Origin: Planctomycetota bacterium
GTDB taxonomy: Bacteria > Planctomycetota > Phycisphaerae > Phycisphaerales > SM1A02
Direction of reading: 5' to 3'
Assembly (NCBI GenBank): GCA_022574595.1
Contig: JACZRS010000011.1
Location: forward strand, 1-64,000
Length of the DNA stretch: 64,000 nt
Shown: positions 48,734 to 57,686 of the stretch, piece after piece
Layout: the number at the start of each line of letters is the position of its first letter
How positions within the stretch are numbered: position 1 is the stretch's first letter
Made by a program: the position numbers and the translations under genes
Notes under the pieces: model-generated
Database searches by the model: none
The model's input: only the letters and a program-made list of their open reading frames with translations
Told to the model about the DNA's origin: nothing

Positions 48734-49532
48734 CAATAACAAACTTCGGGCATTGGCCTAGGAATGTCTTGGGATTATCAAAGGAAATTTTGCTGATGGT
48801 TTGTTGGTTATGACCTCTACGACGCATCTCTACCTGAGCTTTCGGTACTGCAAGAGGATCGCTCGGCCCCCAATCGCCTGCGGAATTCATCCATATCCGC
48901 TCGGTTCCCCACATCTCAACGATGTCCGCAGCCCGTTGTGGTGTGCATTTTGAATCGGGATATAGCGTCATACCCGCCCAGAAACCTTCATCAAGAACCG
49001 CTCCGACAGTGTGTTCTTCAACGTGATCAATTAAAACGCGGCCTGGATCTATCTCTTGATTATTCTTAACCGCATCAATAATAAGCTTGGTGCCCTTTAA
49101 TTTATCTTCAAGGTGAGGTGTATGGATGAGAACGAGTTGATTGTGTTCAGCGGCTAACGCAAGATGCTCTTCGAAGATTATTAATTCGTTTTTGGAGTTT
49201 TTATTCAGGCCGATCTCGCCGATTCCTAAAACGGTTGGCTTATCGAGAAATTCTGGGATGATTGACATTACTTCGCGGGCAAAGCCGGGGTCTTCCGCTT
49301 CTTTGGGGTTAATGCAAAGCCAGGTGAAGTGTTTTATTCCATATTGGGCTGCTCTGCTTGGTTCATATTGTGTTAGCTGGCGAAAGTAGTCGTAAAAACC
49401 TTGAGCGCTACTTCGATCAAAGCCCGCCCAGAATGCTGGTTCGGTAATTGCGACGCAGCCAGCTTGGGCCATGCGCTGATAATCATCAGTTGTGCGCGAG
49501 ACCATGTGAATATGTGGGTCGATATAGGTCAT
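48726..49532 (-). CDS. eboB: EboB-like TatD-family metal-dependent hydrolase
   Basis: 268 aa. The first metal motif is YIDPHIHMVSRTTDDY (HxH). Others: GIGEIGLNKNSKNELIIFEEHLALAAEHNQLVLIHTPH and RVLIDHVEEHTVGAVLDEGFWAGMTLYPDSKCTP. These fit the TatD-like amidohydrolase superfamily. Its start overlaps the stop of the small gene upstream (ATGA), and eboE follows with an overlap. Substrate unknown. Confidence 0.8.
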   Translation of the reverse strand: MTYIDPHIHMVSRTTDDYQRMAQAGCVAITEPAFWAGFDRSSAQGFYDYFRQLTQYEPSRAAQYGIKHFTWLCINPKEAEDPGFAREVMSIIPEFLDKPTVLGIGEIGLNKNSKNELIIFEEHLALAAEHNQLVLIHTPHLEDKLKGTKLIIDAVKNNQEIDPGRVLIDHVEEHTVGAVLDEGFWAGMTLYPDSKCTPQRAADIVEMWGTERIWMNSAGDWGPSDPLAVPKAQVEMRRRGHNQQTISKISFDNPKTFLGQCPKFVIDG

Positions 49533-49849
49533 GCGTTAGGCTCTTGATCTGTCTGATTAGGATTTGCACCAAACGCACCTTGCATTCCAGCAACTGTAAC
49601 AGGTTCGCTTGAGTGGTCGCTTAGAAGTTCGAGTATCCGCTTTGCGCGATTTTGTTTATTATCGCCAAGAATTTCTATTGCTTTTCTAATAGCTTCAATT
49701 CTAAAATCGTCATCGGCAGTATCTGCTTCCGCTCGATCATAGCGATCTAAAAACGCAGCAATATCTATAAGTTTGGCGCGATGTTCCATGAAATACAGAT
49801 CGACGATCTTTGATCGCGCAGCTGGGCAGGTAGGTTGAGTCGAACTCAT
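49529..49849 (-). CDS. Small helical protein at the EboA position
   Basis: 106 aa, mostly helical (YFMEHRAKLIDIAAFLDRYDRA, DFRIEAIRKAIEILGDNKQNRAKRILELLSD). The ebo clusters I know include EboA, a larger protein of about 200 residues or more. This gene sits where it could substitute for EboA, but I do not claim homology. The overlaps with eboB on one side and the 45-bp gap to eboD on the other indicate it is part of the operon. An ATG is preceded by GGGAAC. Confidence 0.6.
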   Translation of the reverse strand: MSSTQPTCPAARSKIVDLYFMEHRAKLIDIAAFLDRYDRAEADTADDDFRIEAIRKAIEILGDNKQNRAKRILELLSDHSSEPVTVAGMQGAFGANPNQTDQEPNA

Positions 49850-49894
49850 GTGTCAGTTCCCATCCTAAATAGTGTTGAGTCTGTATATCGTAGT

Positions 49895-51106
49895 CTATGA
49901 TCGCTTTTGTGCAGCAATCGTCGCCAGATGTGATATGGCGTCTGACATACGTTCTCGGTTGATTTCATGCACATCTATCGGCCGACCTATGCCATCGAGC
50001 AGCGTAATTGTGAGTTGACCGCCTAAATGCTCGCGGAATTCTTCCAAGCCATCAAACAAAGCAGGATCCTCAAGAACCTGGTCGTAAAGGTCAAAGCCCA
50101 AATCTTCCAGAAGCCCAACGATTCGTTCCGCATCTGATGCGACTAATCTACCAGCCAATGCTGAATACAGAACGTCGATAGCCAGGCCGATGGCAACTGC
50201 TTCGCCATGTTTGATCCTAAAATCTGTTAGCTGCTCGATTTTGTGAGCAGACCAATGTCCGAAATCCAGCGGCCTCGCTCCTTTAAGTTCAAATGGATCT
50301 CCACTTGTAACGATATGCTGCAAGTGAAGTTCGGCTGAGCGCTTCACGATGGGACAAAGGGCTGCGGGATCACGGTTGTTTAGTTGAGGGCAACTCGATT
50401 CTATTTGGTCTAAGAACATGGGGTCCTTTAGAAGCGCAACCTTAACTGCTTCGGATAATCCGCAGCGCCAATCGCGATCACTTAGGGTCGTTAGAAATTG
50501 CTTATCGTTGATAACTGCCCAGGGAACTGCAAATGTACCTATGAAGTTCTTTTTCCCAAAGCTATTGATACCATTTTTTACGCCGATGCCTGCATCACCT
50601 TGAGCTAAGGTAGTGGTGGGTAAGCGCACAAGTCGCACGCCACGATGAGCAGTTGCTGCTGCGAAACCCAATACATCCAGCATAGCGCCTCCGCCGATGG
50701 CTAAGACATAAGAGTGTCTGCAAATTGCAGCTTCATGGATTGTCCTTAAAACAGATTCATACACCGACCAATCGTTTTTAGATTGTTCGCCTCCACATAC
50801 AACCTGTACCGGTGCTGCAAGCGTCATCCAATCAAGCGCTTGGCTTATGAATTCTTCGATACGCTCAGCAAGTCCTGGCCAATTGTCCGCTACACCTTGG
50901 TCTACAAAGACAACCAAGCGCCCCGGCGAATCCCCACATGGAGCAAGCACCTGTGGAAGTACGGGGTTATTTGTGTCAAATACATTAGAGGTAAAGCGCA
51001 GACGGTGAACAAAATCAAGCGAAAACGCGCCATCGACGGGCACTATCACGTGCTTCTTGCCGTTTCCGCTATGACCGTTTAGAGGGCCTTTTATGGGCCT
51101 ATCCAC
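49895..51106 (-). CDS. eboD: EboD-like 3-dehydroquinate synthase/sugar phosphate cyclase homologue
   Basis: 403 aa from GTG 51106, preceded by GGGAG. It belongs to the 3-dehydroquinate synthase superfamily: VVFVDQGVADNWPGL, CGGEQSKNDWSVYESVLRTIHEAAICRHSYVLAIGGGAMLDVLGFAAATAHRGVRLVRLPTTTLAQGDAGIGVKNGINSFGKKNFIGTF (in family terms the NAD-binding GGG and substrate region), and KHGEAVAIGLAID. The sequence and neighbourhood favour EboD over the housekeeping shikimate enzyme. It is the first gene of the cluster. Its promoter would lie in the gap to the divergent tryptophan dioxygenase gene. Confidence 0.8.
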   Translation of the reverse strand: MDRPIKGPLNGHSGNGKKHVIVPVDGAFSLDFVHRLRFTSNVFDTNNPVLPQVLAPCGDSPGRLVVFVDQGVADNWPGLAERIEEFISQALDWMTLAAPVQVVCGGEQSKNDWSVYESVLRTIHEAAICRHSYVLAIGGGAMLDVLGFAAATAHRGVRLVRLPTTTLAQGDAGIGVKNGINSFGKKNFIGTFAVPWAVINDKQFLTTLSDRDWRCGLSEAVKVALLKDPMFLDQIESSCPQLNNRDPAALCPIVKRSAELHLQHIVTSGDPFELKGARPLDFGHWSAHKIEQLTDFRIKHGEAVAIGLAIDVLYSALAGRLVASDAERIVGLLEDLGFDLYDQVLEDPALFDGLEEFREHLGGQLTITLLDGIGRPIDVHEINRERMSDAISHLATIAAQKRS

Positions 51107-51436
51107 TATCTCGCTCCCTTACAAAAAAAGTCACTTGGTCCCCCATATCGTCTCTACTAACTCTAATGTCGAGCAACCTCAAGCATATAGCGTTAATTCG
51201 TGCAATTCGATATTTTCTGCCTAAGTTTTTGGCTAATTATGGGTGTAAGTCCTTCAAGCGGGGCAAAGGTCCGATTATCAGCCTTCTATCGCATCACCAT
51301 CAGTCATAGCTTTGTGCGACTGTTACGATAATCAGCCATACATGATCGCCTTATTAGTGGGCCAGGAATATTGATCGCACTTGACCGCGGCTGGATGTGC
51401 AGATAGTTTCGCGCCCAGTTTCTTTGGAGTAATCGC
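51107..51436. other. Divergent intergenic region between eboD and the tryptophan dioxygenase gene
   Basis: 330 bp without a gene. It must contain promoters for both directions. Two direct repeats, GATTATCAGCC (about 51273) and GATAATCAGCC (about 51329), are visible and could be regulator sites. No convincing -10/-35 pair or riboswitch was recognised. Confidence 0.4.
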
Positions 51437-52219
51437 GTGACACTGACCTATTTAACCTACCTGAAAATCCCTGAGCTTCTTAAGCTGCAAAAGCGCCAAT
51501 CAGATCCGCCTGAACACGATGAAATGCTGTTCATCATAATTCATCAGGTTTATGAGCTGTGGTTTAAGGTAACAATACATGAGCTGGAAAAACTTGGTGA
51601 ATGTTTAAGAGCCAATCAGCACGCACAGGCTACATCAACGTTTCGGCGAATCCTTACCATATTAAAGACTCTTGTAGCGCAAATCGATGTGCTGGAAACC
51701 ATGACGCCGGTTTCGTTTCTCTCGTTTCGTGACCGCTTGGAAGCTGGCAGCGGATTCCAGTCCGTTCAGTTCCGTGAGTTTGAATTTCTTTGCGGCAATA
51801 AACATGTGCAGATATTGGATGTTCACAGCACTGGAACCGAAGGGCGTAAACAGCTTGAACGTCGTTTTGGTGAGCCGACACTGTTTGATGCATTCCTGCG
51901 CTACTTGGTTGCCAATGGTTATGATGTACCAAAAGATGCCTTAGAGCGAGATGTCACCGCCTTGCCGCAGGAATGGCCGGACCTTCAGCCTATCTTGATC
52001 GATATTTACCACAACAACCCAACAATACGGGAGATGTGCGAATTGCTGGTCGACTTCGATGAGGGATTACAAGAATGGCGCTATCGACACGTGAAAATGG
52101 TTGAACGAACCATCGGCACCAAGACGGGAACTGGCGGTTCAAGTGGGGCACAATACCTAAGAGCAACATTGTTCCAGCCGTTATTTCCTGATCTGTGGGC
52201 TATTCGCAGTGACTTGTAA
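51437..52219 (+). CDS. kynA: Tryptophan 2,3-dioxygenase
   Basis: 260 aa from GTG 51437, with TGGAG upstream. Family signatures: TYLKIPELLKLQ near the start, HDEMLFIIIHQVYELWFK, SFLSFRDRLEAGSGFQSVQFREFEFLCGN, and a C-terminal WRYRHVKMVERTIGTKTGTGGSSGAQYLRATLFQPLFPDLW with the heme-ligand His and substrate loop. It opens the indole ring of Trp with O2 to N-formylkynurenine. No other kynurenine-pathway gene is in the window. Confidence 0.93.
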   Translation: MTLTYLTYLKIPELLKLQKRQSDPPEHDEMLFIIIHQVYELWFKVTIHELEKLGECLRANQHAQATSTFRRILTILKTLVAQIDVLETMTPVSFLSFRDRLEAGSGFQSVQFREFEFLCGNKHVQILDVHSTGTEGRKQLERRFGEPTLFDAFLRYLVANGYDVPKDALERDVTALPQEWPDLQPILIDIYHNNPTIREMCELLVDFDEGLQEWRYRHVKMVERTIGTKTGTGGSSGAQYLRATLFQPLFPDLWAIRSDL

Positions 52220-52251
52220 TAATTAGTGAAGCGTTGAAAGAAAGGTTATTC

Positions 52252-53397
52252 ATGCCTCGGGCGATCGTACTCGGTGGGGGGTTGGTAGGGTCTGTCATGG
52301 CGGCCGACCTGGCCCAAGACAACGACTTTGATGTTGTTGTTGCGGATTCTAATTCTAATGCTCTTAAGGCTGCGGAAAATAGATCGATGAACAAGATTTC
52401 TACGATTCAGGTTGATCTGGCAAACGCGCAAGCAACGAAAAAATTAGTTGCCAACTTTGACATAGTGCTTGGTGCTTTAGCCAGCCCCATTGGTTTTCAA
52501 ACACTTCGAGCGGTAATAGAAGCGGGCAAGAACTATTGTGATATTTGCTTCATGCCGGAAGATGCAATGGAGCTAGATGAACTTGCAAAGAATCAAGGCG
52601 TAACCGCAGTAGTAGATTGTGGAGTAGCACCTGGGATGAGCAATTTGCTGGCAGGCTACGGTTCATCTTTACTAGACAAATGTGAGAATATCGAAATATA
52701 TGTGGGAGGCATTCCCCGAGATCCCAAACCGCCGTTCTTGTATAAAGCTGCGTTTTCCCCACATGATGTTATCGAGGAATACACTCGTCCTGCACGCTTG
52801 GTTGAAAACGGCAAAGTCGTGATTCGTGAAGCGTTAAGTGAGATTGAAACTATCAATCTGCCGGGCATTGGTGATCTTGATGCGTTTAATACTGATGGTT
52901 TGCGCAGTCTTGCCTACACAATGGATGCTCCATCGATGAAAGAGAAAACGCTGCGGCATCCTGGGCATATTCAATTGATGTGCAATCTGCGCCATGCAGG
53001 TTTCTTTAGTAGTGAACCAATAAAGGTTGGCGAAAGTGAGATTCGCCCTTTGGATGTGACTAGCGAATTAATGTATAGAGAGTGGTCGTACGCTCCAGGC
53101 GAAGAGGATTTAACGGTAATGCGCATCATCGTTGAAGGCTTGAAAGATGATTGTAAGCTTCGTTATACGTGGGATCTTCTTGATTATTACGATAAGCCAA
53201 GTCAAACGACAAGCATGTCGCGCACAACTGCTTTTCCATGTGCCATTATCGCTCGACTTATAGCTAAGGGTAAAGTTAAACAACTAGGTGTATTGCCGCC
53301 CGAACTATTGGGCTCTGACGCAGAACTTGTTTCACATGTTTTAAGTGAATTAGAAGTACGCGGCATAAAGTACACGCAGACTAAAAAAACTCTTTAA
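52252..53397 (+). CDS. Lysine 6-dehydrogenase-like saccharopine dehydrogenase-family protein
   Basis: 381 aa from ATG 52252, with AAAGG upstream. NAD-binding fold at the N-terminus (RAIVLGGGLVGSVMAADLAQ), then CGVAPGMSNLLAGYGSSLLD and the conserved block KAAFSPHDVIEEYTRPARLVENGK, followed by FNTDGLRSLAYTMDAPSMKEKTLRHPGHI. These fit L-lysine 6-dehydrogenase better than saccharopine reductase (my reading of the family). The product would be aminoadipate semialdehyde, in equilibrium with piperideine-6-carboxylate, the substrate of the ALDH7-type enzyme at 10084. It lies 33 bp after the dioxygenase gene, perhaps in one operon. Confidence 0.8.
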   Translation: MPRAIVLGGGLVGSVMAADLAQDNDFDVVVADSNSNALKAAENRSMNKISTIQVDLANAQATKKLVANFDIVLGALASPIGFQTLRAVIEAGKNYCDICFMPEDAMELDELAKNQGVTAVVDCGVAPGMSNLLAGYGSSLLDKCENIEIYVGGIPRDPKPPFLYKAAFSPHDVIEEYTRPARLVENGKVVIREALSEIETINLPGIGDLDAFNTDGLRSLAYTMDAPSMKEKTLRHPGHIQLMCNLRHAGFFSSEPIKVGESEIRPLDVTSELMYREWSYAPGEEDLTVMRIIVEGLKDDCKLRYTWDLLDYYDKPSQTTSMSRTTAFPCAIIARLIAKGKVKQLGVLPPELLGSDAELVSHVLSELEVRGIKYTQTKKTL

Positions 53398-53408
53398 CAA
53401 AGATTTTT

Positions 53409-56036
53409 TTACGCTACGCTGCGAATGCCATCATCAGATTCATCAAAGCTATCGCGCAAATCGCTTTGAGAATCACAAGCATCCGCAAACTGCTTTAGGC
53501 AATTCATAAACGCATCTACAATTACAGGATCAAAGTGCGTGCCGGATCGCTCTCGTATTAAGGCAATCGCTTGTTTGTGTGATGATGGATCTTTGTAAAC
53601 ACGCTTACTAACAAGTGCATCATAAACATCAGCAAGTGCTGCGATACGCGCTGCTAGAGGAATCTGATCTCCTTCTAACCCCTGTGGGTAACCAGTGCCA
53701 TCGTACCACTCATGATGTGAGTGTGCGACTTCCTCAGCCATACGTAGAAAACCCACTCCCGGGACTTTTTTACGTAGCGAACGGATGGTGTCTCGTCCGA
53801 TTTCTACGTGGCGGCGCATTACCTGAGTTTCATCATCACCGTGTTTTCCTTGTTTTAACAGTACATCATCGGGTATGCCGACTTTGCCTATGTCATGAAG
53901 TGGTACGGCGCGACTCAGATTATGCAAAAATTGATCAGTAATCTGATCCGCATATGGACTATCTGTTTTTAATTCCTTAGCAAGTATAGAGCATAATTGA
54001 GACACACGATCCAAATGCCTGCCGGTGTTGCCATCACGTTGCTCTGCAAGTTTGGCCATGGCTGTGACTGCTCCATCGCGAGCTTGCTCTCTCGTATTGC
54101 GCAGTTGTATTTCGTAAATTGCCCCCGCAGCCATACTGCTTATTAGATCTAAAAATTCTAATTCACCAGGATCAAACACTCTGCTAGAATGGCGCTCAGT
54201 TACACTTAGCACTCCAACAATGGATTCTGTCCTGTCGGTACTCCTACAAATCATTGGAAGACAGGCAAAGAATTCAGATTGGTATCTCTCAGATGACCTG
54301 TGATTGTGTCCTTCGCTGTTAACCACAACGGATTTGCCGGTTGAATAAACTTTGCCAGCCACCCCGCTACCGATCTTCACGCGAATTTGTGATTTCAATT
54401 CATTGGGCACACCTATTGATTTAGCAATTACAAGATATTCTTGTTCAATATCCGGGAGCATGATCGATGCACGACGACTGCTAGTTAGTTCAGCAATTGT
54501 CGAAAGTGTATGATCGATTATCGTCCTCTGATCTGCTGCGCTCACCAATGCTCGTGAATATTCAATTAATAATGTCAGCATTCGTGCCTGCTCGCCTCGA
54601 TGCTCAGTGCTTGAGGCGAGTTCATTTCGACTTCGACTTAGCGCGATCAAATTACGAAGTCGCATTGCAGTCTCGCCTTGCTCGAAGGGTACACTTATAT
54701 AATCATCTACGTCAGCAGCAAGAATGGTTCGTAGAGCTTCTTCGCTAGGCTTTGTCCCAAGCATTGCGATTGATATGCCATGTGTAGTCATATTCGCACG
54801 TATCTTTCGTACGATTTCCATTGTTTCCGCAGTCAATGGATCAACATTAATTACCACAATGTCAACAGGAGTTTTTATAAGAGATTCAATTGTGTTAGAT
54901 GAAATGTCATCATGAGAAATTTGATAACCCGCTGCCTTTACACAGGTTTCAAATTGCTTTGCGGAACTGGAGGGTTTACCAAGGAGTAGCACCGCACCGG
55001 CTGATTTTATGTTAGGTAGGTGGCAAGTCGTACCAAGCATGGCCTCCAAATTACTCCGTGCATCAGTATCTGATAGTCGCACACAGTTGCGTCCTGCAAT
55101 CTTGGCATCATACATTGCTCTATCAGCAGCCTTTAGCAGCTCTTCGGGATTAGTCATATTGCTATGTTGTTCAGCCACGCCAACACTAATTGTGATTTTT
55201 AATTCTCGGCCATGATGCTTTACAACAAGCGCTTCAATTGCGCGGCGCAATCGTTCTGCACCGATTGCAGCTTCCTTTGCGGAAGAGTGGGGGCAAATGA
55301 TAAGAAACTCTTCACCACCTACACGAGAAACCGTATCTTCGCATCGCGCTGTTGCTTGGAGTGTTTTAGCTACTTCTTTAAGAACTAAATCACCTATCAA
55401 ATGGCCATAAGTATCGTTAAACAACTTGAAGCGATCAATATCAATGACAATGCAGGATAATGGATAATTATGCCTTGTGCTGAACGACCAACATTCTCGC
55501 AAGCGCGACATAGCTGCACGACGATTGGGAAGCCTTGTCAATTCATCCGTTCGCACTGCATGGCTGAGTTTGCGATTGGCTAAAGATAATTCTTGATTGG
55601 CTACTGCCATTTCAGCGTTAGCTCTTGTTACTTCTAGAGCTTTATGCTCCAGATCTTGTTCCATTGCCAACATTCGTTCGCCAGTGCGCATTCGCGCGAT
55701 AAGAACAGAATCATCAATTGGCCTGCGCAGACAATCAGCTGCTCCCGCAGAAAATGCTTCTTGCAATCTATTTTCATCTGATTTTTCAGTCAGTAAAATT
55801 GTATAGGTAATACCCACACCTTCATGGCTTGCAATCGTCTTTGCAAGCGCTACGCCGTCCATATCAGGTAAATTAAATGAAGCTACAACAAGTGCAACAC
55901 CCTGGCTGAGCAATACATCAATAACTTGGCGCGCCGTATCAACAGCAATCACCTCGTAGCCCGCCTTGGTAAGCGTCTGGCTTAGATGAGCTTGTGAAGT
56001 TTCATCGTGATCTGCTAAGACGACGATCCTGCCCAT
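53409..56036 (-). CDS. REC-GGDEF-pseudoREC-GAF-HD-GYP cyclic-di-GMP regulator
   Basis: 875 aa from ATG 56036; GGGAG lies 12 bases upstream and a TTG further upstream is rejected. Domain order: response-regulator receiver (IVVLADHDETSQAHL, DMDGVALAKTI); GGDEF domain with GGEEF near residue 239; a second receiver-like domain that lacks the usual phospho-Asp context (VDIVVINVDPLTAETMEIVRKIR); a GAF domain (about 480-640); and an HD-GYP domain with HDIGKVGIPD (about 710) and HHEWYDGTGYP (about 780). The protein can thus make c-di-GMP and also break it down; which activity prevails is not visible. It is relevant to a switch between motile and attached life, as for pilus and fibro-slime genes. Confidence 0.88.
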   Translation of the reverse strand: MGRIVVLADHDETSQAHLSQTLTKAGYEVIAVDTARQVIDVLLSQGVALVVASFNLPDMDGVALAKTIASHEGVGITYTILLTEKSDENRLQEAFSAGAADCLRRPIDDSVLIARMRTGERMLAMEQDLEHKALEVTRANAEMAVANQELSLANRKLSHAVRTDELTRLPNRRAAMSRLRECWSFSTRHNYPLSCIVIDIDRFKLFNDTYGHLIGDLVLKEVAKTLQATARCEDTVSRVGGEEFLIICPHSSAKEAAIGAERLRRAIEALVVKHHGRELKITISVGVAEQHSNMTNPEELLKAADRAMYDAKIAGRNCVRLSDTDARSNLEAMLGTTCHLPNIKSAGAVLLLGKPSSSAKQFETCVKAAGYQISHDDISSNTIESLIKTPVDIVVINVDPLTAETMEIVRKIRANMTTHGISIAMLGTKPSEEALRTILAADVDDYISVPFEQGETAMRLRNLIALSRSRNELASSTEHRGEQARMLTLLIEYSRALVSAADQRTIIDHTLSTIAELTSSRRASIMLPDIEQEYLVIAKSIGVPNELKSQIRVKIGSGVAGKVYSTGKSVVVNSEGHNHRSSERYQSEFFACLPMICRSTDRTESIVGVLSVTERHSSRVFDPGELEFLDLISSMAAGAIYEIQLRNTREQARDGAVTAMAKLAEQRDGNTGRHLDRVSQLCSILAKELKTDSPYADQITDQFLHNLSRAVPLHDIGKVGIPDDVLLKQGKHGDDETQVMRRHVEIGRDTIRSLRKKVPGVGFLRMAEEVAHSHHEWYDGTGYPQGLEGDQIPLAARIAALADVYDALVSKRVYKDPSSHKQAIALIRERSGTHFDPVIVDAFMNCLKQFADACDSQSDLRDSFDESDDGIRSVA

Positions 56037-56252
56037 TACAATAAAAATCTCCCGTACCAATCGTAGCTATACAACAACAATCGCATTAGCGATTGCAGCG
56101 CGAACCTTGCGCGCACGTTCCCTACATCTAGCCATAGATTATCGGTCGCCAACGCATCGCACTTAAGATGCCATGCCCATGATACCACGCATAACTAGTA
56201 GTAATTCCACCAATAAAAAAAGCGCAAAAACAGCGCGGGAGTGTTGCAATAT

Positions 56253-56288
56253 AAAGCGGGTAACCGGATTCGAACCGGCGACGTTCAG
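56253..56288 (-). repeat. Duplicated 3' end of tRNA-Gly (fossil attachment site)
   Basis: 36 bp identical except for one base to the 3' end of tRNA-Gly at 57243-57278, in the same orientation. The anticodon stem and 5' half are missing (sequence diverges after GTTCAG). It marks the far end of the small island that carries the gene at 56306-57181. Confidence 0.8.
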
Positions 56289-56305
56289 AGTGGGAATATA
56301 TGCCA

Positions 56306-57181
56306 TTAACCCTCGAATTCCTTAACCGTATCAACGATCATATCGCGGAGTAGATCCTGGTGTGTTGTGAAATCCTTTGGCGTTAGCGAAATACGGAAGC
56401 GCTTGCCACGTGGGTATGTTCGAACCGAAACTCCTGCCTCTTCGAACCGATCGCTCCAAGAACTGCCCCTGGAATTCAGGAACGAAACATGGACTATATT
56501 CTTGGTTCGCTTCGGGCTGAGTGAAACGAAGTTTTTCACAACACCATTAGATCGCAGCCCCATGTAGCTCTGCATGTAATTCAGCTCCTGCGGTTGCCGC
56601 GTTTCTTCGTTGATCAACTCCATAACTTGATCACACAACTGCATCAACGGCTGGCCTGCCATCTTTTCCCAGTATGGTCGATCTTTCTGCTCTATATCTA
56701 CGATTGTGTCATCTACACGGAGATCGGTTTGATCAAGCACCTGTACAAAGTTCAGAACGATTTGTTCACCAACTTGCAGTGCGTCCAGTTGGATCGCAAT
56801 CAGAGGTATACTTCCTGAAAACAGGCTCATGACATTGAGAAAGCGGGCGGTTACGTCCTCGGCGATCAGCACAGCAATATGTTCGTAAGCGGGATAGCGC
56901 CTTCTTTCAATATCCCAGTACTCGATTGTGCGGATCATGTGGCTAGGATCCGTAGCTCCGAGCATGACTTCTACCTCGTAGCGCCGTTCGTTGTCCTCGT
57001 CCAAGAGAAGTAGATCAAGGCGTCCGCCACCCGAGCATGATCGCTCGCGATCAAGTAATCGGATCTCTCCGAGGCCAAGTATTGATGGATCTTCGCAGAT
57101 TCGTTCGTGGAGCCACGCTTCGTTGTAATCAGGGTGTTTCCTTAGCGAAATCTTTTTATGCTGCACAAAGGTTAGGGCCAT
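56306..57181 (-). CDS. PDDEXK-nuclease-like protein on a tRNA-Gly island
   Basis: 291 aa. The N-terminal half has a nuclease-like signature: CSGGGRLDLLLLDEDNERRYEVEVMLG (the GRLDL...EVEV pattern gives D and E-x-E/K-like residues), preceded by ILGLGEIRLLDRE. Further on, YWDIERRRYPAYEHIAVLIAEDVTARFLNVMSLFSG also fits a restriction-endonuclease-like core. The C-terminal half has no recognised motif. It is the only gene between the tRNA-Gly gene and the duplicated tRNA end, so it is probably mobile-element cargo and perhaps a defence gene. There is no integrase left. Confidence 0.65.
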   Translation of the reverse strand: MALTFVQHKKISLRKHPDYNEAWLHERICEDPSILGLGEIRLLDRERSCSGGGRLDLLLLDEDNERRYEVEVMLGATDPSHMIRTIEYWDIERRRYPAYEHIAVLIAEDVTARFLNVMSLFSGSIPLIAIQLDALQVGEQIVLNFVQVLDQTDLRVDDTIVDIEQKDRPYWEKMAGQPLMQLCDQVMELINEETRQPQELNYMQSYMGLRSNGVVKNFVSLSPKRTKNIVHVSFLNSRGSSWSDRFEEAGVSVRTYPRGKRFRISLTPKDFTTHQDLLRDMIVDTVKEFEG

Positions 57182-57244
57182 ATCATTCTTCCTTCATAAT
57201 TGAGACATTTTCCTCGTTCTACTTTCACCAAATCTTCCGTCTAA

Positions 57245-57316
57245 AGCGGGTGACCGGATTCGAACCGGCGACGTTCAGCTTGGGAAGCTGACATTCTACC
57301 ACTGAATTACACCCGC
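57245..57316 (-). tRNA. tRNA-Gly (CCC)
   Basis: 72 nt, acceptor GCGGGTG/CACCCGC with discriminator T, anticodon stem TCAGC/GCTGA with loop TTCCCAA, anticodon CCC. Its 3' end is duplicated at 56253-56288, and its promoter is duplicated at 58812-58845. Confidence 0.93.
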
Positions 57317-57324
57317 TTGATCAC

Positions 57325-57358
57325 ATTAGTCTCCGCCACATCTTGTCACATGTCAAGA
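57325..57358 (-). promoter_or_regulatory. tRNA-Gly promoter (repeat copy A)
   Basis: On the minus strand TTGACA (57356-57351), an 18-bp spacer and AGACTA (57332-57327) lie 10 bp before the tRNA's first base. The segment repeats at 58812-58845 with four or five differences in 34 bp. Confidence 0.65.
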
Positions 57359-57686
57359 ATGTATACAATGTAATCACGCTATGAGAGTAAATGGAGAATC
57401 GGACGGTTCTTCTCACCTGTCCGTTGTCCCTGGACATTGCGCAACCAAGTACCAAAAGCGGCGGGGCTTGGCCAATCTACGCTCGGCATGATGCAGAACT
57501 GTCGGTCTCGGTGGTGCCTGATCGTCCCTATGACTTTGCACGACGGCCACGCTTAAGCGCCTGACCAGGCGATCCTGGTTCCACTTTAGACCACTGAACT
57601 GAATCATTTGAAATATCTAGAGGGCGTGAGCTGCTCGATTGCATTATCCGAGAACATGTCCCTGCCACCCGGTCGAAAGATTCCTC

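Noticed and set aside
49895-51106. Housekeeping 3-dehydroquinate synthase (aroB)
   Set aside because: It sits in and overlaps the regulation of an ebo cluster with no shikimate genes near, and its N- and C-terminal parts differ from AroB as far as I can judge; the superfamily call is certain, the EboD call likely.
51241-51420. A riboswitch upstream of the tryptophan dioxygenase gene
   Set aside because: I saw only two short direct repeats and no recognisable conserved riboswitch core or terminator stem.
56253-56288. A second tRNA-Gly gene
   Set aside because: Only the 3' end is present; the anticodon arm and 5' half are missing.
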